From: Ancylomarina euxina
GTDB lineage: Bacteria; Bacteroidota; Bacteroidia; Bacteroidales; Marinifilaceae
Direction: 5' to 3'
NCBI RefSeq assembly: GCF_003863355.1
Contig: NZ_QQWG01000007.1
Location: 124,001 to 188,000, forward strand
Length of the DNA stretch: 64,000 bases
Position numbers and translations under genes: made by a program. Below, piece by piece: positions 43,913 through 53,055 of this stretch (positions are counted from its first letter, which is position 1; every line of letters begins with the position of its first letter). The notes under the pieces were generated by a model. It searched no databases and was not told the origin of the DNA. It worked only from the letters and a program-made list of their open reading frames with translations.

Positions 43913-44019
43913 TATCGGCAAATCTAAATTTGGGATGAAACGATCTCAATACCGTCTTGAAAGGGTTCAGATTGAGACTCTGCCAGAGGCTATTTTTTAA
44001 AACTTTACAGAACGAATAC

Positions 44020-45138
44020 ATGCGAACAATTAAATACATATTGCAAAAAGAGTTTCTTCAGATTTTTAGAAACAAAAGTATGTTGCCCATCATTTTTGCA
44101 ATGCCAATCATTCAACTTTGTGTTTTGGTTTTTGCAGCAACCTTCGAGATGAAAAACACGAATGTGTATGTCGTGGACAGGGACCTTTCCAGTCATTCCA
44201 GACAAATTATATCCAAATTTTATGGCTCGCCTTTTTTTACCGTTAAGGATGTTGATTTCTCAATTAAAAATGCAGAGGATGAGCTTTCAAAAGACAATGT
44301 GGATGCTATTCTGTATTTTGAAAATGGCTTTGGCAAGGCTGTGGATAAAAAAGAACACGCATCGGTTCAGGTTTTGGTGAATGCCATAGATGCCAGTGCT
44401 GCCGGATTGTACAATGCCTATATTCTTTCTGTGATACAGGATTATAACCTGCAGGTGAATTCCAAAATTCAGTCAGTTGACAAAAACAATACTGTTCTGC
44501 AAGTTAAAAACACCTACTCATACCTGTTCAATGCTGAGATGAAATACATTCCCTATATGTTACCTGGGATATTGGTCTTGTTAATCACGGTCATTGGTCT
44601 GTTTTTATCTGCCATGAATGTGGTGCGTGAAAAAGAAATCGGGACCATTGAACAGATCAATGTAACGCCTATCAAAAGGTATCAATTCCTTATCGGGAAA
44701 CTAATTCCCTTTTTATTGATCGGCTTTTTCGAATTGGGCGTCGGTCTTATAATTGCCGCATTCGTGTTTAAAATCCCAATTTTGGGATCGGTTTGGTTGA
44801 TTTATCTGGTTGCTTTTATTTACCTGCTTACCATATTGGGAATTGGCTTGTTTATTTCAACACAAACAGATACACAGCAACAAGCCATGTTTATTGCCTG
44901 GTTTTTTATGATTATTTTTGTCCTAATGGGTGGATTGTTTACACCAACTGAAAGCATGCCGGAATGGGGACAAAAAATGAATCTATTAAATCCAGTCGCC
45001 TATTTTATCAAAATCATTAGAATGATCATGCTAAAGGGATCAGGATTTATGGATATATTAAAGGACTTAAGCATATTGGCTCTATACTCACTTGTCATGT
45101 TAAGCTTTGCAGTAAACAGGTACAGAAAGGTAGCCTAA
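44020..45138 (+). CDS. ABC-2 type permease (YbhR/YbhS-like) 2
   Basis: About 372 residues from the ATG at 44020 (MRTIKYILQKEFLQIFRNKS); an upstream ATG at 43957 is less likely. It is a clear paralogue of the preceding permease, with NVVREKEIGTIEQINVTPI as coupling motif and six helices. The two should form the membrane heterodimer of the exporter. It is the last evident gene of the TetR operon. Confidence 0.9.
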   Translation: MRTIKYILQKEFLQIFRNKSMLPIIFAMPIIQLCVLVFAATFEMKNTNVYVVDRDLSSHSRQIISKFYGSPFFTVKDVDFSIKNAEDELSKDNVDAILYFENGFGKAVDKKEHASVQVLVNAIDASAAGLYNAYILSVIQDYNLQVNSKIQSVDKNNTVLQVKNTYSYLFNAEMKYIPYMLPGILVLLITVIGLFLSAMNVVREKEIGTIEQINVTPIKRYQFLIGKLIPFLLIGFFELGVGLIIAAFVFKIPILGSVWLIYLVAFIYLLTILGIGLFISTQTDTQQQAMFIAWFFMIIFVLMGGLFTPTESMPEWGQKMNLLNPVAYFIKIIRMIMLKGSGFMDILKDLSILALYSLVMLSFAVNRYRKVA

Positions 45139-45291
45139 ACCAAAAGAAATCCATTATAATATGGGTATACTTGTTCAGCAAGAATTTTAATTTCTTGATT
45201 TTCTCTTTTAACCGATATAAAGGCTGCATTTATCCGTTATGGATATTTAATAAGGCTTAGTTGATTACATTTTGAATTATAAGCAAAACCA

Positions 45292-46569
45292 ATGATAATT
45301 AAACCCCGATATTCCAAATTCGATACTGCCTGGAGAATCCTTGTTATCCTGACCGTATTGGTTCAGGCGACCTTGTTGCCTTTGGATTTTCTCTTTGAAC
45401 TCAGGTTTCAGAGATGGTATGATATGTTGGATCTTGTGATAACGGTTATTTACTTGCTTGATTTTGGGGAGAACATGCACCGATACAAACGCATTCAGAA
45501 GCACGCGGTTTATAAGGATATTTATTGGGATACATATTCATCGGGAAAGTTTTTTATTTCTGATGTATTGGCGATTCTACCATATGCCTTTTTGTTTTCC
45601 CATCCAGCCTTTCAATTCCTTAGAATGTTTAAATGGGTAAAGGTATTGCGAACCATGCACTTCTTCCAGATTCGGAACATCAGGAACACCACACGCAGTT
45701 CCCTTTGGTTTCTTTTAATTGGTACATTTTTGGTTGCCCATTGGTTTTCTTGCATTTGGCTCAGGATTCATGGCTTCGAAGCTGACATAAGCCATTTGGA
45801 CAATTACATCAAGGCACTCTACTATATTGTCACAACCTTAACTTCGGTTGGCTATGGCGATATTGTTCCAAATGGAAATGCTGAAATGCTGTTCAATATT
45901 CTTTTGCAGTTGACAGGCGTTGGTTTAATTGCCTTTCTTGTTGGTAGCGTGGTGGGGCTCTTCACAAAAAGAAATCCTGCAGAACAACGCTTTACCGAAA
46001 ATATGGAAAAGTTGAGAGCTCTGATTCATTATCATGATATTCCTTCGGAATTGGAAAAACGAATAAGTGACTATTTCACCTATGAATGGAAACAAAAACT
46101 GGGTTACGATGAATCGGAATTAATGGAATCCCTACCATTTGGCTTAAAAAACGATTTGCAGCTGGAGTTTAAAAACAGAACCATTAAGCACATCTCAATC
46201 TTTGAAGGTGTCGATGAAAAGTTTGTTCGTGAAATCGCACTCTATTTAACGCCAATCGTGCTGACACCAGGTGATTATTTGTTTCGTACGGGCGATGTTG
46301 CCAATTCCATGTTCTTTGTAAAAAAAGGCAAAATCAGTGTGTTAACAGAAGATGAAAAGCAAGAATTAACCATCCTGAAAAGTGGCGACTTCATGGGTGA
46401 AATAGCCTTGTTTAAAAAATCAAACAGAACGGCAACCGTTAAATCCATAGGCTATTCCGATATTTACGAATTGCACAAAAAGGAATTCGAGAAAGTCATA
46501 AAAAAGTATCCTGATATTGCCTTACGGATTAAGGAAAAATCAATATCACGAGAGCAACGTTACATCTAA
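45292..46569 (+). CDS. cyclic-nucleotide-gated potassium channel
   Basis: 425 residues. Six transmembrane helices (S1 about 11-31, S4 near 105-122 with RMFKWVKVLR) and a pore loop with the K+ filter in TLTSVGYGDIVP (about 178-189). A C-linker (about 215-300) leads to a cyclic nucleotide-binding domain (about 300-410). The phosphate-binding cassette GDFMGEIALFKKSNRTATV has the Glu and Arg that hold the cyclic phosphate. The family is bacterial CNG/HCN-like channels such as SthK. The next gene, 30 bp downstream, encodes a nucleotidyl cyclase that could produce its ligand. Confidence 0.9.
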   Translation: MIIKPRYSKFDTAWRILVILTVLVQATLLPLDFLFELRFQRWYDMLDLVITVIYLLDFGENMHRYKRIQKHAVYKDIYWDTYSSGKFFISDVLAILPYAFLFSHPAFQFLRMFKWVKVLRTMHFFQIRNIRNTTRSSLWFLLIGTFLVAHWFSCIWLRIHGFEADISHLDNYIKALYYIVTTLTSVGYGDIVPNGNAEMLFNILLQLTGVGLIAFLVGSVVGLFTKRNPAEQRFTENMEKLRALIHYHDIPSELEKRISDYFTYEWKQKLGYDESELMESLPFGLKNDLQLEFKNRTIKHISIFEGVDEKFVREIALYLTPIVLTPGDYLFRTGDVANSMFFVKKGKISVLTEDEKQELTILKSGDFMGEIALFKKSNRTATVKSIGYSDIYELHKKEFEKVIKKYPDIALRIKEKSISREQRYI

Positions 46570-46599
46570 CATTTAGAGATCACTGTTAAATTAAAGCTC

Positions 46600-47880
46600 A
46601 TGTTTAAAGATCATCATATCACAAATGCATTACATCCTGAATTTTTGAAAATAGAAAGAAAAAGAGTTGGCATTATTTTAATTCTATTTTTACTAATCTC
46701 GCTAAGCATTCCTGTGATACATCATTTAATTCCTGAGCTTTTGCGAGACTCTTTAAACAATAAAGAATTCGTTAGAGTGATGTCCGTGTGGTGGATGGTT
46801 TTTTTCTTGTTTGAAATTTTTGTTTTCATTAGGATGAATTGGCTTATTAGAAATAAGCGTTCAATTTCCAAAAAAATATTAATTATCAATTTATTAATGG
46901 AATTTGGACTACCTGCCGTTATTCTATATAATGCAGTCAAATACGACAACTCCCTATTGGTGTTGGAGTATGATGGACTTACATTTTATTTTTTGCTGTT
47001 AATGTTATCGGCAATGCACCTTGATTTTAAGATTTCACTGAGTGCTGGAATATTGGCATGCCTGGGCTATATGGGGGTTTCCTATTGGGGAATGCAGTTT
47101 TTAAAACCTACCGGTGATATCGATCAGCTGATTGAAATCTACACCATGAGAAGTCTGGGTTTATTGGCTGCGGGAATAATCGCTGGAATCGTTGCTGCGG
47201 AAATCAGAAAAAGAGTTAATAATTTCCTGAAAACCAAAAACGAACAAAACGAAATAGAAACTCTATTAGGACAACAAGTTTCGCTGGATGTGGCAAAAGA
47301 ATTAATTTCACATCGAAATGATACGATTGGGCAAAAAGTAACGGGTTCCATCATGTTTTTGGATATCCGTAATTTTACACCAATGGCAGACCAGCAGAGC
47401 CCTGAGGAAACCATGGCATACCAAAATGCCATATTCGATCCACTGATTCGCATCATCGAGAAACACAATGGCATTATACACCAAATCCTGGGTGATGGTT
47501 TCATGGCATCATTTGGAATTGCAGTTAAAAACACGAATCACGCTCAGGATTCATTCAATTCAGGAATAGAAATTATCGAGACCATAAATCACCTAAAAAC
47601 AGGAGACAATGGCTCTAAAACCCTTGTTGGTATCGGTCTACACTGTGGTGAGGTAATCACCGGCAATATTGGGAACGAAATTCGAAAGCAGTTTTCATTG
47701 GCCGGAAAAAATGTCATAATAGCCTCCCGGATTGAGCAGCTAAACAAACAATTCAACTCTCAGTTCCTTATAAGTAAACCCATTGCTAATTCTATAGATG
47801 ATAAAAAGATGTTAACCGATTTAGGTCAGGTTAAATTAAAAGGGATTGATGATAAAGTTGAGATCTTGCAAGTGGTGTAA
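46600..47880 (+). CDS. membrane class III nucleotidyl cyclase
   Basis: 426 residues. About six helices (within 20-205) and a coiled linker (205-245) lead to a class III cyclase domain (about 248-420). The metal Asps D255 (FLDIRNFT) and D299 (LGDGFMASFG) and the catalytic Arg R377 are present. In my alignment the Lys that selects adenine is Q295, the second specificity residue is S366, and the transition-state Asn is I373 (KNVIIASR). It may therefore be a divergent but active cyclase, or have another product. Its position behind the channel gene suggests a local messenger circuit. Confidence 0.85.
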   Translation: MFKDHHITNALHPEFLKIERKRVGIILILFLLISLSIPVIHHLIPELLRDSLNNKEFVRVMSVWWMVFFLFEIFVFIRMNWLIRNKRSISKKILIINLLMEFGLPAVILYNAVKYDNSLLVLEYDGLTFYFLLLMLSAMHLDFKISLSAGILACLGYMGVSYWGMQFLKPTGDIDQLIEIYTMRSLGLLAAGIIAGIVAAEIRKRVNNFLKTKNEQNEIETLLGQQVSLDVAKELISHRNDTIGQKVTGSIMFLDIRNFTPMADQQSPEETMAYQNAIFDPLIRIIEKHNGIIHQILGDGFMASFGIAVKNTNHAQDSFNSGIEIIETINHLKTGDNGSKTLVGIGLHCGEVITGNIGNEIRKQFSLAGKNVIIASRIEQLNKQFNSQFLISKPIANSIDDKKMLTDLGQVKLKGIDDKVEILQVV

Positions 47881-48082
47881 TACAATTTAGTCCTCTTCCG
47901 TATTCCAGTTGTGTGTAATGATGATGAGTAAAAATGACCTCCAGAAAAGCTTGGTGATACAGGTATCATGATATAAATAGATAATATAATCAGCTCATAT
48001 AAGCTTATTGGATGAAAAGTTTATTTTTGTTCGAAAACATCAAACACTCGAGTCTCACCCGATATAAAAGAAAGCAGATAAC

Positions 48083-48571
48083 TTGATAAGAAAAATACTA
48101 AGCCTCACTATTATAGCATTTACGATTGCCTCCTGTTCCACAAGCGAACGTGTAATCAAACAAGATACAAGCATAGATGGGCTTAAACGTTCGAAAAAGA
48201 GAATCAGTTTAAAAGACAAGCTTGAGAAAGAATACCAAAACTATAAAGGCGTTCCTTATAAATATGGAGGCACCACCTATAAAGGTTTCGATTGTTCCGG
48301 TTTTGTTCAGAGTACGTACAAAAAGGCTTTAAACATCAACCTGCCACGATCAACAAGAGAGATGCAAAAAAAGGGCATTGTAGTACCCAAGAGCAAACTT
48401 AGAATTGGCGACCTAGTATTTTTTAAACCAAGAAACACCTATCGCCATGTAGGCATATTTATGGGAAACAATATGTTTATACATGTATCATCGTCAAGGG
48501 GCGTTATCAAGTCGAGCTTAAAAGAAGATTATTGGATGAAATATTATTTCCAGTCTCGAAGAGTTTTCTAG
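48083..48571 (+). CDS. NlpC/P60 (C40) peptidase lipoprotein
   Basis: 162 residues from a TTG start. The lipobox TIASC (C18) marks a lipoprotein. The catalytic Cys is C71 in GFDCSGFVQ and the catalytic His is H122 in YRHVGIFMG; VPYKYGGTTYKG precedes the Cys as usual. The enzyme cleaves peptide stems of peptidoglycan (gamma-D-Glu-diaminopimelate bond in this family) in the periplasm. It resembles Spr/MepS. No ATG gives a complete signal peptide, so the TTG start is likely. Confidence 0.87.
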   Translation: MIRKILSLTIIAFTIASCSTSERVIKQDTSIDGLKRSKKRISLKDKLEKEYQNYKGVPYKYGGTTYKGFDCSGFVQSTYKKALNINLPRSTREMQKKGIVVPKSKLRIGDLVFFKPRNTYRHVGIFMGNNMFIHVSSSRGVIKSSLKEDYWMKYYFQSRRVF

Positions 48572-48697
48572 AAAGGAAAGATTAGCTTTATTTTAAAGAC
48601 TATATAAAAAAAACTACAGATCGCTCACGACTTTTGTTGCAAGTCCAGCCTTTTAGATCTCTGAATTGAAAAAGCAAAAAAACTCATCAGTTTTCTT

Positions 48698-48760
48698 TGA
48701 ACACGGAGGGATTACCCCCTCGTTCCTCGCTCATTAATTTATTGCGAACCCCAAAAGACG
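48698..48760. repeat. relic sharing the 3' end of tRNA-Arg (P1)
   Basis: Starts with TGAACACGGAGGGATT, identical to the 3' end of the adjacent tRNA-Arg (on the minus strand), and then diverges. The following stretch (CTCATTAATTTATTGCGAAC) is shared with a second relic at 48920. Confidence 0.5.
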
Positions 48761-48827
48761 TTCCAATTCAAAAATCTAGTACAACAAAAAAGAGATCAAT
48801 CAATTTAATGAAAGATCTCTTCTTCTG

Positions 48828-48901
48828 TGAACACGGAGGGATTCGAACCCCCAACCTCCTCGGCCGTAACGAGGTGCACTATCCAGTTATGCTACGCGTC
48901 C
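48828..48901 (-). tRNA. tRNA-Arg(ACG), copy 1
   Basis: Minus-strand cloverleaf: acceptor GGACGCG with CGTGTTC, anticodon stem CCTCG/CGAGG around TTACGGC (anticodon ACG), T arm with GGTTCGAATCC. Discriminator A; CCA is not encoded. The acceptor differs slightly from copies 2 and 3. Confidence 0.93.
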
Positions 48902-48919
48902 AGTATGTTTTTCTAATGG

Positions 48920-49000
48920 TGAACATGGAAGGATGATTCCTCGCAAGCTCGTCATGAATATATTGCGAACCCCTTTGGGTTCTCATCCCTCCTACTTGGT
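48920..49000. repeat. relic sharing the 3' end of tRNA-Arg (P2)
   Basis: Begins TGAACATGGAAGGAT, a one-base variant of the tRNA-Arg 3' end, followed by non-tRNA sequence that resembles relic P1 (TATTGCGAACCCC). Confidence 0.5.
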
Positions 49001-49019
49001 GGGAAATTCAATCTTTATG

Positions 49020-49093
49020 TGAACATGGAGGGATTCGAACCCCCAACCTCCTCGGCCGTAACGAGGTGCACTATCCAGTTATGCTACACGTCC
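49020..49093 (-). tRNA. tRNA-Arg(ACG), copy 2
   Basis: Same structure as copy 1 with acceptor GGACGTG pairing with CATGTTC (G-U included). Anticodon loop TTACGGC. CCA not encoded. Confidence 0.93.
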
Positions 49094-49173
49094 AGTATGT
49101 TTTTCATGATCAGAATTACGGATTATCTTCTGATTCATTTTATACAAATCGTTATCTGTATAAGCCCTTATTG

Positions 49174-49247
49174 TGAACATGGAGGGATTCGAACCCCCAA
49201 CCTCCTCGGCCGTAACGAGGTGCACTATCCAGTTATGCTACACGTCC
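49174..49247 (-). tRNA. tRNA-Arg(ACG), copy 3
   Basis: Identical in the mature part to copy 2. It is the first gene of the minus-strand tRNA operon; the promoter lies just behind it. Confidence 0.93.
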
Positions 49248-49264
49248 TTTTCTTAATTGCGATG

Positions 49265-49296
49265 CAAATATAAGGCTTTTTTTTCTAATGCTGCAA
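49265..49296 (-). promoter_or_regulatory. promoter of the tRNA-Arg array
   Basis: On the minus strand TATATTTG (49265-49272) fits the -7 box, and TTG (49294-49296) lies 21 bp upstream. The predicted start is about 18 nt before tRNA copy 3. Confidence 0.65.
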
Positions 49297-49530
49297 GCAT
49301 TTTCTTTCCAAAAAAACACAGAAAGCCCTTTATTCATTATACGAAGCTGAATCTAAACTGTATACAAAACGAAAAAAAAATAAAGTCTTTTAATTTGGGG
49401 GCTTTTATGCTTAAATTTCATTAAAACATGAGCAGGTAATATGTTCTGAAGCTAAAAAAGGCTAATTTTAATATTTGAAACAATTTTTCCCTTTTTGTTA
49501 AATCAACTTTGTAAATATAAAATTACTGAA

Positions 49531-52011
49531 ATGAAGAAATTCTTAAAAATCTTTGGTGGAATAATTCTGGTTCTGATCCTACTATTGGCTCTACTCCCCT
49601 ACCTTTTCAAAGATCAGATTATGGATCGTGTAAAAGTAGAAATGGATAAGGCTGTAGATGCAAAAATTGAGATTGCAGATGTCAGCTTATCTATGTTTAA
49701 AAGTTTCCCAAAATTATTCGTTGAAATACAAGGCATTTCTATCGTGGGTAAGGGGGAATTTACAAATGACACCTTGGCCTATGTGGGCAGTTTATATACG
49801 GCTGTTGATTTAGGTTCTGCTATTTCAGGCAAACAGCTCAATGTTGGGGCTATCGTATTAGCCAAAACAAAGGTCAATGCTTTAGTTCTTGAATCAGGAA
49901 AAGCCAACTGGGATATCTCTAAGGCTGAAACCGAGGAAGTCGTTGTAGAGGAAGAAAGCACTGAAGCTTCTGACTTCAAAATAATATTCGAAGAAGTACG
50001 CGTAGAAGATTTCGCTTTGGAGTATCACGATGCAACACTGAAAGCAAATCTAGTTCTTACCGATTTGGATTTAAGCCTTAACGGTGATTTTTCTGCTAAA
50101 GAAACCAATCTAAATATTAACTCCACGGCTACAGGAATCACTTTCGATTTCGAAGGCATCAAATACCTCAAAAATGCCAATTTAGGTTTAGAAGCAGCTA
50201 TAGGTGCCGACTTAGAGAATATGGTTTTCAACTTTAAGGAAAACAAACTAACTCTAAACGATCTGGAATTTGGTATGATGGGAAGTTTCGCCATTTTAGA
50301 AGACGCCTATAATGTGGATCTAAAACTGGATGCTAAAAAGACAGAATTCAAATCACTATTATCAATGGTTCCTGAAGAATTCCTGAAAGATGTCAAGGGA
50401 TTGGAAACAAAGGGAAACTTGGTTTTAAATGCTTTTGTTAAGGGTGAATACAGAGAAGGTCACATGCCTGCCTTTGGTGCAAAGCTAAAAGTAGTTGATG
50501 GCCATATCAAATACCCAGAGCTACCCGAAACCATCAATAATATCAAAATTGATGCTGAAGTAAATCACCCAGGTGGTGATTTGGATGCTTTGGTAACCGA
50601 CGTGAACGCCTTCCATTTTGAGGTTGCCAATAACCCTATTGATACAGAGATTCATATTAAGACACCAATGAGTGATCCTGAAATTACAGGTCTTTGTAAA
50701 GGTGTTATCGACTTCGCCAAGATTCGCCACGCCATTCCTATGGATAGCATTAAGATTGCAGGTATGGTAACTTCTGATATTAGTTTCAATGGTCGTTTAT
50801 CAGCAATTGAAAAGGAAGAGTATGAAAAGTTCATGGCAAAGGGTGATCTTAAGCTTAAGGATTTTGAATTCACAACTCCTGATTTCCCACAAGGCATTAA
50901 GATTGTCAGGTCTGTTTTAAGCTTTACACCACGATTCATTAGTCTGAACTCATTCAACTCTCTTATTGGAAAATCGGATGTACAATTGAATGGGAAGATT
51001 GAAAATTACATCCCTTATGCCTTAAAAGGAAAAACTCTTAAGGGGAATTTCAAAATGAGCTCGAACACCTTCGACTTAAACGAATTCATGACTGAAAGCC
51101 AACCTGAAACGGCTAAAAGTACAGATACGATTCCAATGTCAGTTATTACTGTCCCAGCTAATTTAGATATCAGGTTTGTTGCTTCTATGCAGAAAATCAA
51201 ATATGATAAGATGCTGATTGAAGATGTAAAAGGTCTTATCGTCGTTAAAAACTCAGTTGCAAAGCTAACCAACCTTTCGATGAATATGCTAAAAGGTCAA
51301 ATGACCACGAACGGTTCATACAGCACCAAGGATGTTAAAAAGCCTAACTTTGATTTTGGTTTAGATGTCAAAGATTTCGATATCAAATCAACTTATGAAT
51401 CGTTAAGTATGGTTAAGAAGATGATTCCAATGGCATTAAACTGCGATGGGAAAGTATCTTCTGATTTAAAGATTAAATCTCAATTGAACGAAGAGATGTC
51501 TCCTGTCATGAATACCTTGAATGGTCAGGGTTCATTCCACTCTAGAGGTATTATCATTAAAGACAGTAAGGCTTTTGTTGCATTAGCTAAGGCTTTAAAA
51601 AATGATAGCTACAAGCGTATTTCCGTTGCAAAATTCGATATGGATTTTGTTATCACTAACGGAAATTTAATCGTAAAACCTTTTAATACTAAAATTGCTG
51701 GACATGAAGCAACAATCTTTGGGACACAATCAGTTGATGGGAAACTGGATTTCACCATGAATATGAAATTGCCAAAAGAAGAATTAGGAAGCGATGTTAC
51801 CAAATTTCTGGATAAAATCCCTGGTAATAAAAGCATTGATAAACTAGATATTTCCGTTAAAATTACCGGAACAACAGAGGACCCTAAAGTAAACTTAGAC
51901 CTTAGCAAAGCGATTCAGCAAGCAAAGGATGCGGCACTGAAAGAATTGAAGAAGAAAGGTAAAAAAGATCTGGAAAAGAAAGCCAAAGACTTATTTAAGA
52001 AGTTATTCTAA
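49531..52011 (+). CDS. AsmA-family membrane-anchored protein
   Basis: About 826 residues from the ATG at 49531 (MKKFLKIFGGIILVLILLLA); an upstream in-frame ATG at 49495 adds 12 residues. The N-terminal helix anchors it in the inner membrane. The next segment (RVKVEMDKAVDAKIEIADVSLSMFKSFPKL, quoted in part as VDAKIEIADVSL) is the AsmA start. A long beta-rich periplasmic body and a C-terminal AsmA_2-like part (GQGSFHSRGIIIKDSKAF, FGTQSVDGKLDFTMNMKL) follow, ending in a Lys-rich tail. AsmA/TamB-like proteins are thought to carry phospholipids between membranes. It is monocistronic. Confidence 0.87.
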   Translation: MKKFLKIFGGIILVLILLLALLPYLFKDQIMDRVKVEMDKAVDAKIEIADVSLSMFKSFPKLFVEIQGISIVGKGEFTNDTLAYVGSLYTAVDLGSAISGKQLNVGAIVLAKTKVNALVLESGKANWDISKAETEEVVVEEESTEASDFKIIFEEVRVEDFALEYHDATLKANLVLTDLDLSLNGDFSAKETNLNINSTATGITFDFEGIKYLKNANLGLEAAIGADLENMVFNFKENKLTLNDLEFGMMGSFAILEDAYNVDLKLDAKKTEFKSLLSMVPEEFLKDVKGLETKGNLVLNAFVKGEYREGHMPAFGAKLKVVDGHIKYPELPETINNIKIDAEVNHPGGDLDALVTDVNAFHFEVANNPIDTEIHIKTPMSDPEITGLCKGVIDFAKIRHAIPMDSIKIAGMVTSDISFNGRLSAIEKEEYEKFMAKGDLKLKDFEFTTPDFPQGIKIVRSVLSFTPRFISLNSFNSLIGKSDVQLNGKIENYIPYALKGKTLKGNFKMSSNTFDLNEFMTESQPETAKSTDTIPMSVITVPANLDIRFVASMQKIKYDKMLIEDVKGLIVVKNSVAKLTNLSMNMLKGQMTTNGSYSTKDVKKPNFDFGLDVKDFDIKSTYESLSMVKKMIPMALNCDGKVSSDLKIKSQLNEEMSPVMNTLNGQGSFHSRGIIIKDSKAFVALAKALKNDSYKRISVAKFDMDFVITNGNLIVKPFNTKIAGHEATIFGTQSVDGKLDFTMNMKLPKEELGSDVTKFLDKIPGNKSIDKLDISVKITGTTEDPKVNLDLSKAIQQAKDAALKELKKKGKKDLEKKAKDLFKKLF

Positions 52012-52113
52012 TATTTAATAAACTAAATATTTTTATCAGCATTTTCTATTATAAAAAGGTCTGGTTCTATTGACTGAGCTTTTTGTATAATAAGAAATAG
52101 ATTATCAGAATTT

Positions 52114-52157
52114 CGAGAAGCTTTTTTCAACAAAAAAAAGGCTTCTCGTTTTTTTTA
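52114..52157 (+). terminator. terminator downstream of the AsmA gene
   Basis: CGAGAAGC (52114-52121) and GCTTCTCG (52141-52148) with T/A-rich inner arms, followed by eight or more Ts. Confidence 0.82.
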
Positions 52158-52457
52158 TGCTCATTTTCTAGGCTCTAATCGCTCTCACAAAATTGTGGCA
52201 GACTCAACAATCACCTATCAAACCATTGAGCGTATGCTTACACCGAAGCTTTGGCTTTATTCCTCAAAATATTTTCACAAAAAGACATTCATGACTTCGT
52301 TTCTCATTTCGGGAATAAGACCATGGATTACCCTAACTAAACAGCCAAACAGATTAGAATTTACACCCCTTAAACTTTCTTTTCGTAAATAGTTAATACG
52401 ATATAAGAACTTTTACTAATTTTACCGGTCAAAACACACAAAATAGCTGATAAAGCA
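52158..52457. other. intergenic region
   Basis: About 300 bp; contains short plus-strand frames without family resemblance. No RNA or repeat seen. Confidence 0.4.
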
Positions 52458-52488
52458 TTGCGAGTGAGATGCAAGATATATATTTTTG
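52458..52488 (+). promoter_or_regulatory. promoter of the protease-rimK-deacylase operon
   Basis: TTG (52458-52460), 20-bp spacer, TATTTTTG (52481-52488). The predicted 5' UTR is about 95 nt. Confidence 0.65.
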
Positions 52489-52586
52489 CACCTCTCTTTA
52501 TTTTTTGTTATAATGAACTCAAAGCTCGCACCTTACAACGCCTCATAACCATGCCTTTGTGTCTTATATCATTAATAAATTAGTGT

Positions 52587-53030
52587 ATGAAAATAATTGG
52601 AAGAATTGATATCGCAGATTTTCCTAAATTAGATTTACAAAATATCAATATCAAAGTAGATACAGGTGCCTATACTTCATCAATTCATTGCCATGATGTT
52701 CAAGAAATTGAATTAGACGGAAAAAAACACATTGAATTTAAACTCTTAGATCCTTCTCATCCCCAATACAATCATAAAGTCTTTAAAGTAACGAATTATG
52801 AAGTAAAATCAGTGAAAAGTTCATTTGGAGACGTTGAAAAACGCTTTGTTATCCACACTAAAATTGTGGTTTTTGGAAAAGAATATTCAATCAAACTATC
52901 TCTAAGTGAGAGAAGTGACATGAGAATCCCTATATTGATTGGGCGAAGATTTTTAAATAAAAAATTTATAGTAGATACATCTCTCAACAACCTCTCTTTC
53001 AAACTAAAATCAAAAAAGAAAAACGCTTAG
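52587..53030 (+). CDS. RimK-associated retropepsin-like protease (ATP-dependent zinc protease family)
   Basis: 147 residues. The motif VDTGAYTSSIHC has the DTGA of aspartic-protease-like folds. LLDPSHPQY, KRFVIHTKIVVFG and RIPILIGRRFLN are typical of the family often annotated as ATP-dependent zinc protease. Members are almost always next to rimK, as here (26 bp apart). It is thought to act on or together with peptides or proteins that RimK modifies. Biochemical activity is unproven. Confidence 0.82.
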   Translation: MKIIGRIDIADFPKLDLQNINIKVDTGAYTSSIHCHDVQEIELDGKKHIEFKLLDPSHPQYNHKVFKVTNYEVKSVKSSFGDVEKRFVIHTKIVVFGKEYSIKLSLSERSDMRIPILIGRRFLNKKFIVDTSLNNLSFKLKSKKKNA

Positions 53031-53055
53031 CATCTACTTAATTATATATTGAATT

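Noticed and set aside
48698-49247. CRISPR-like array (regular repeats of about 70 bases)
   Set aside because: The repeats fold as tRNA-Arg cloverleaves, and the spacing is irregular.
52195-52392. 65-codon plus-strand frame after the AsmA gene
   Set aside because: Lies just behind a terminator, lacks any family or start signal.
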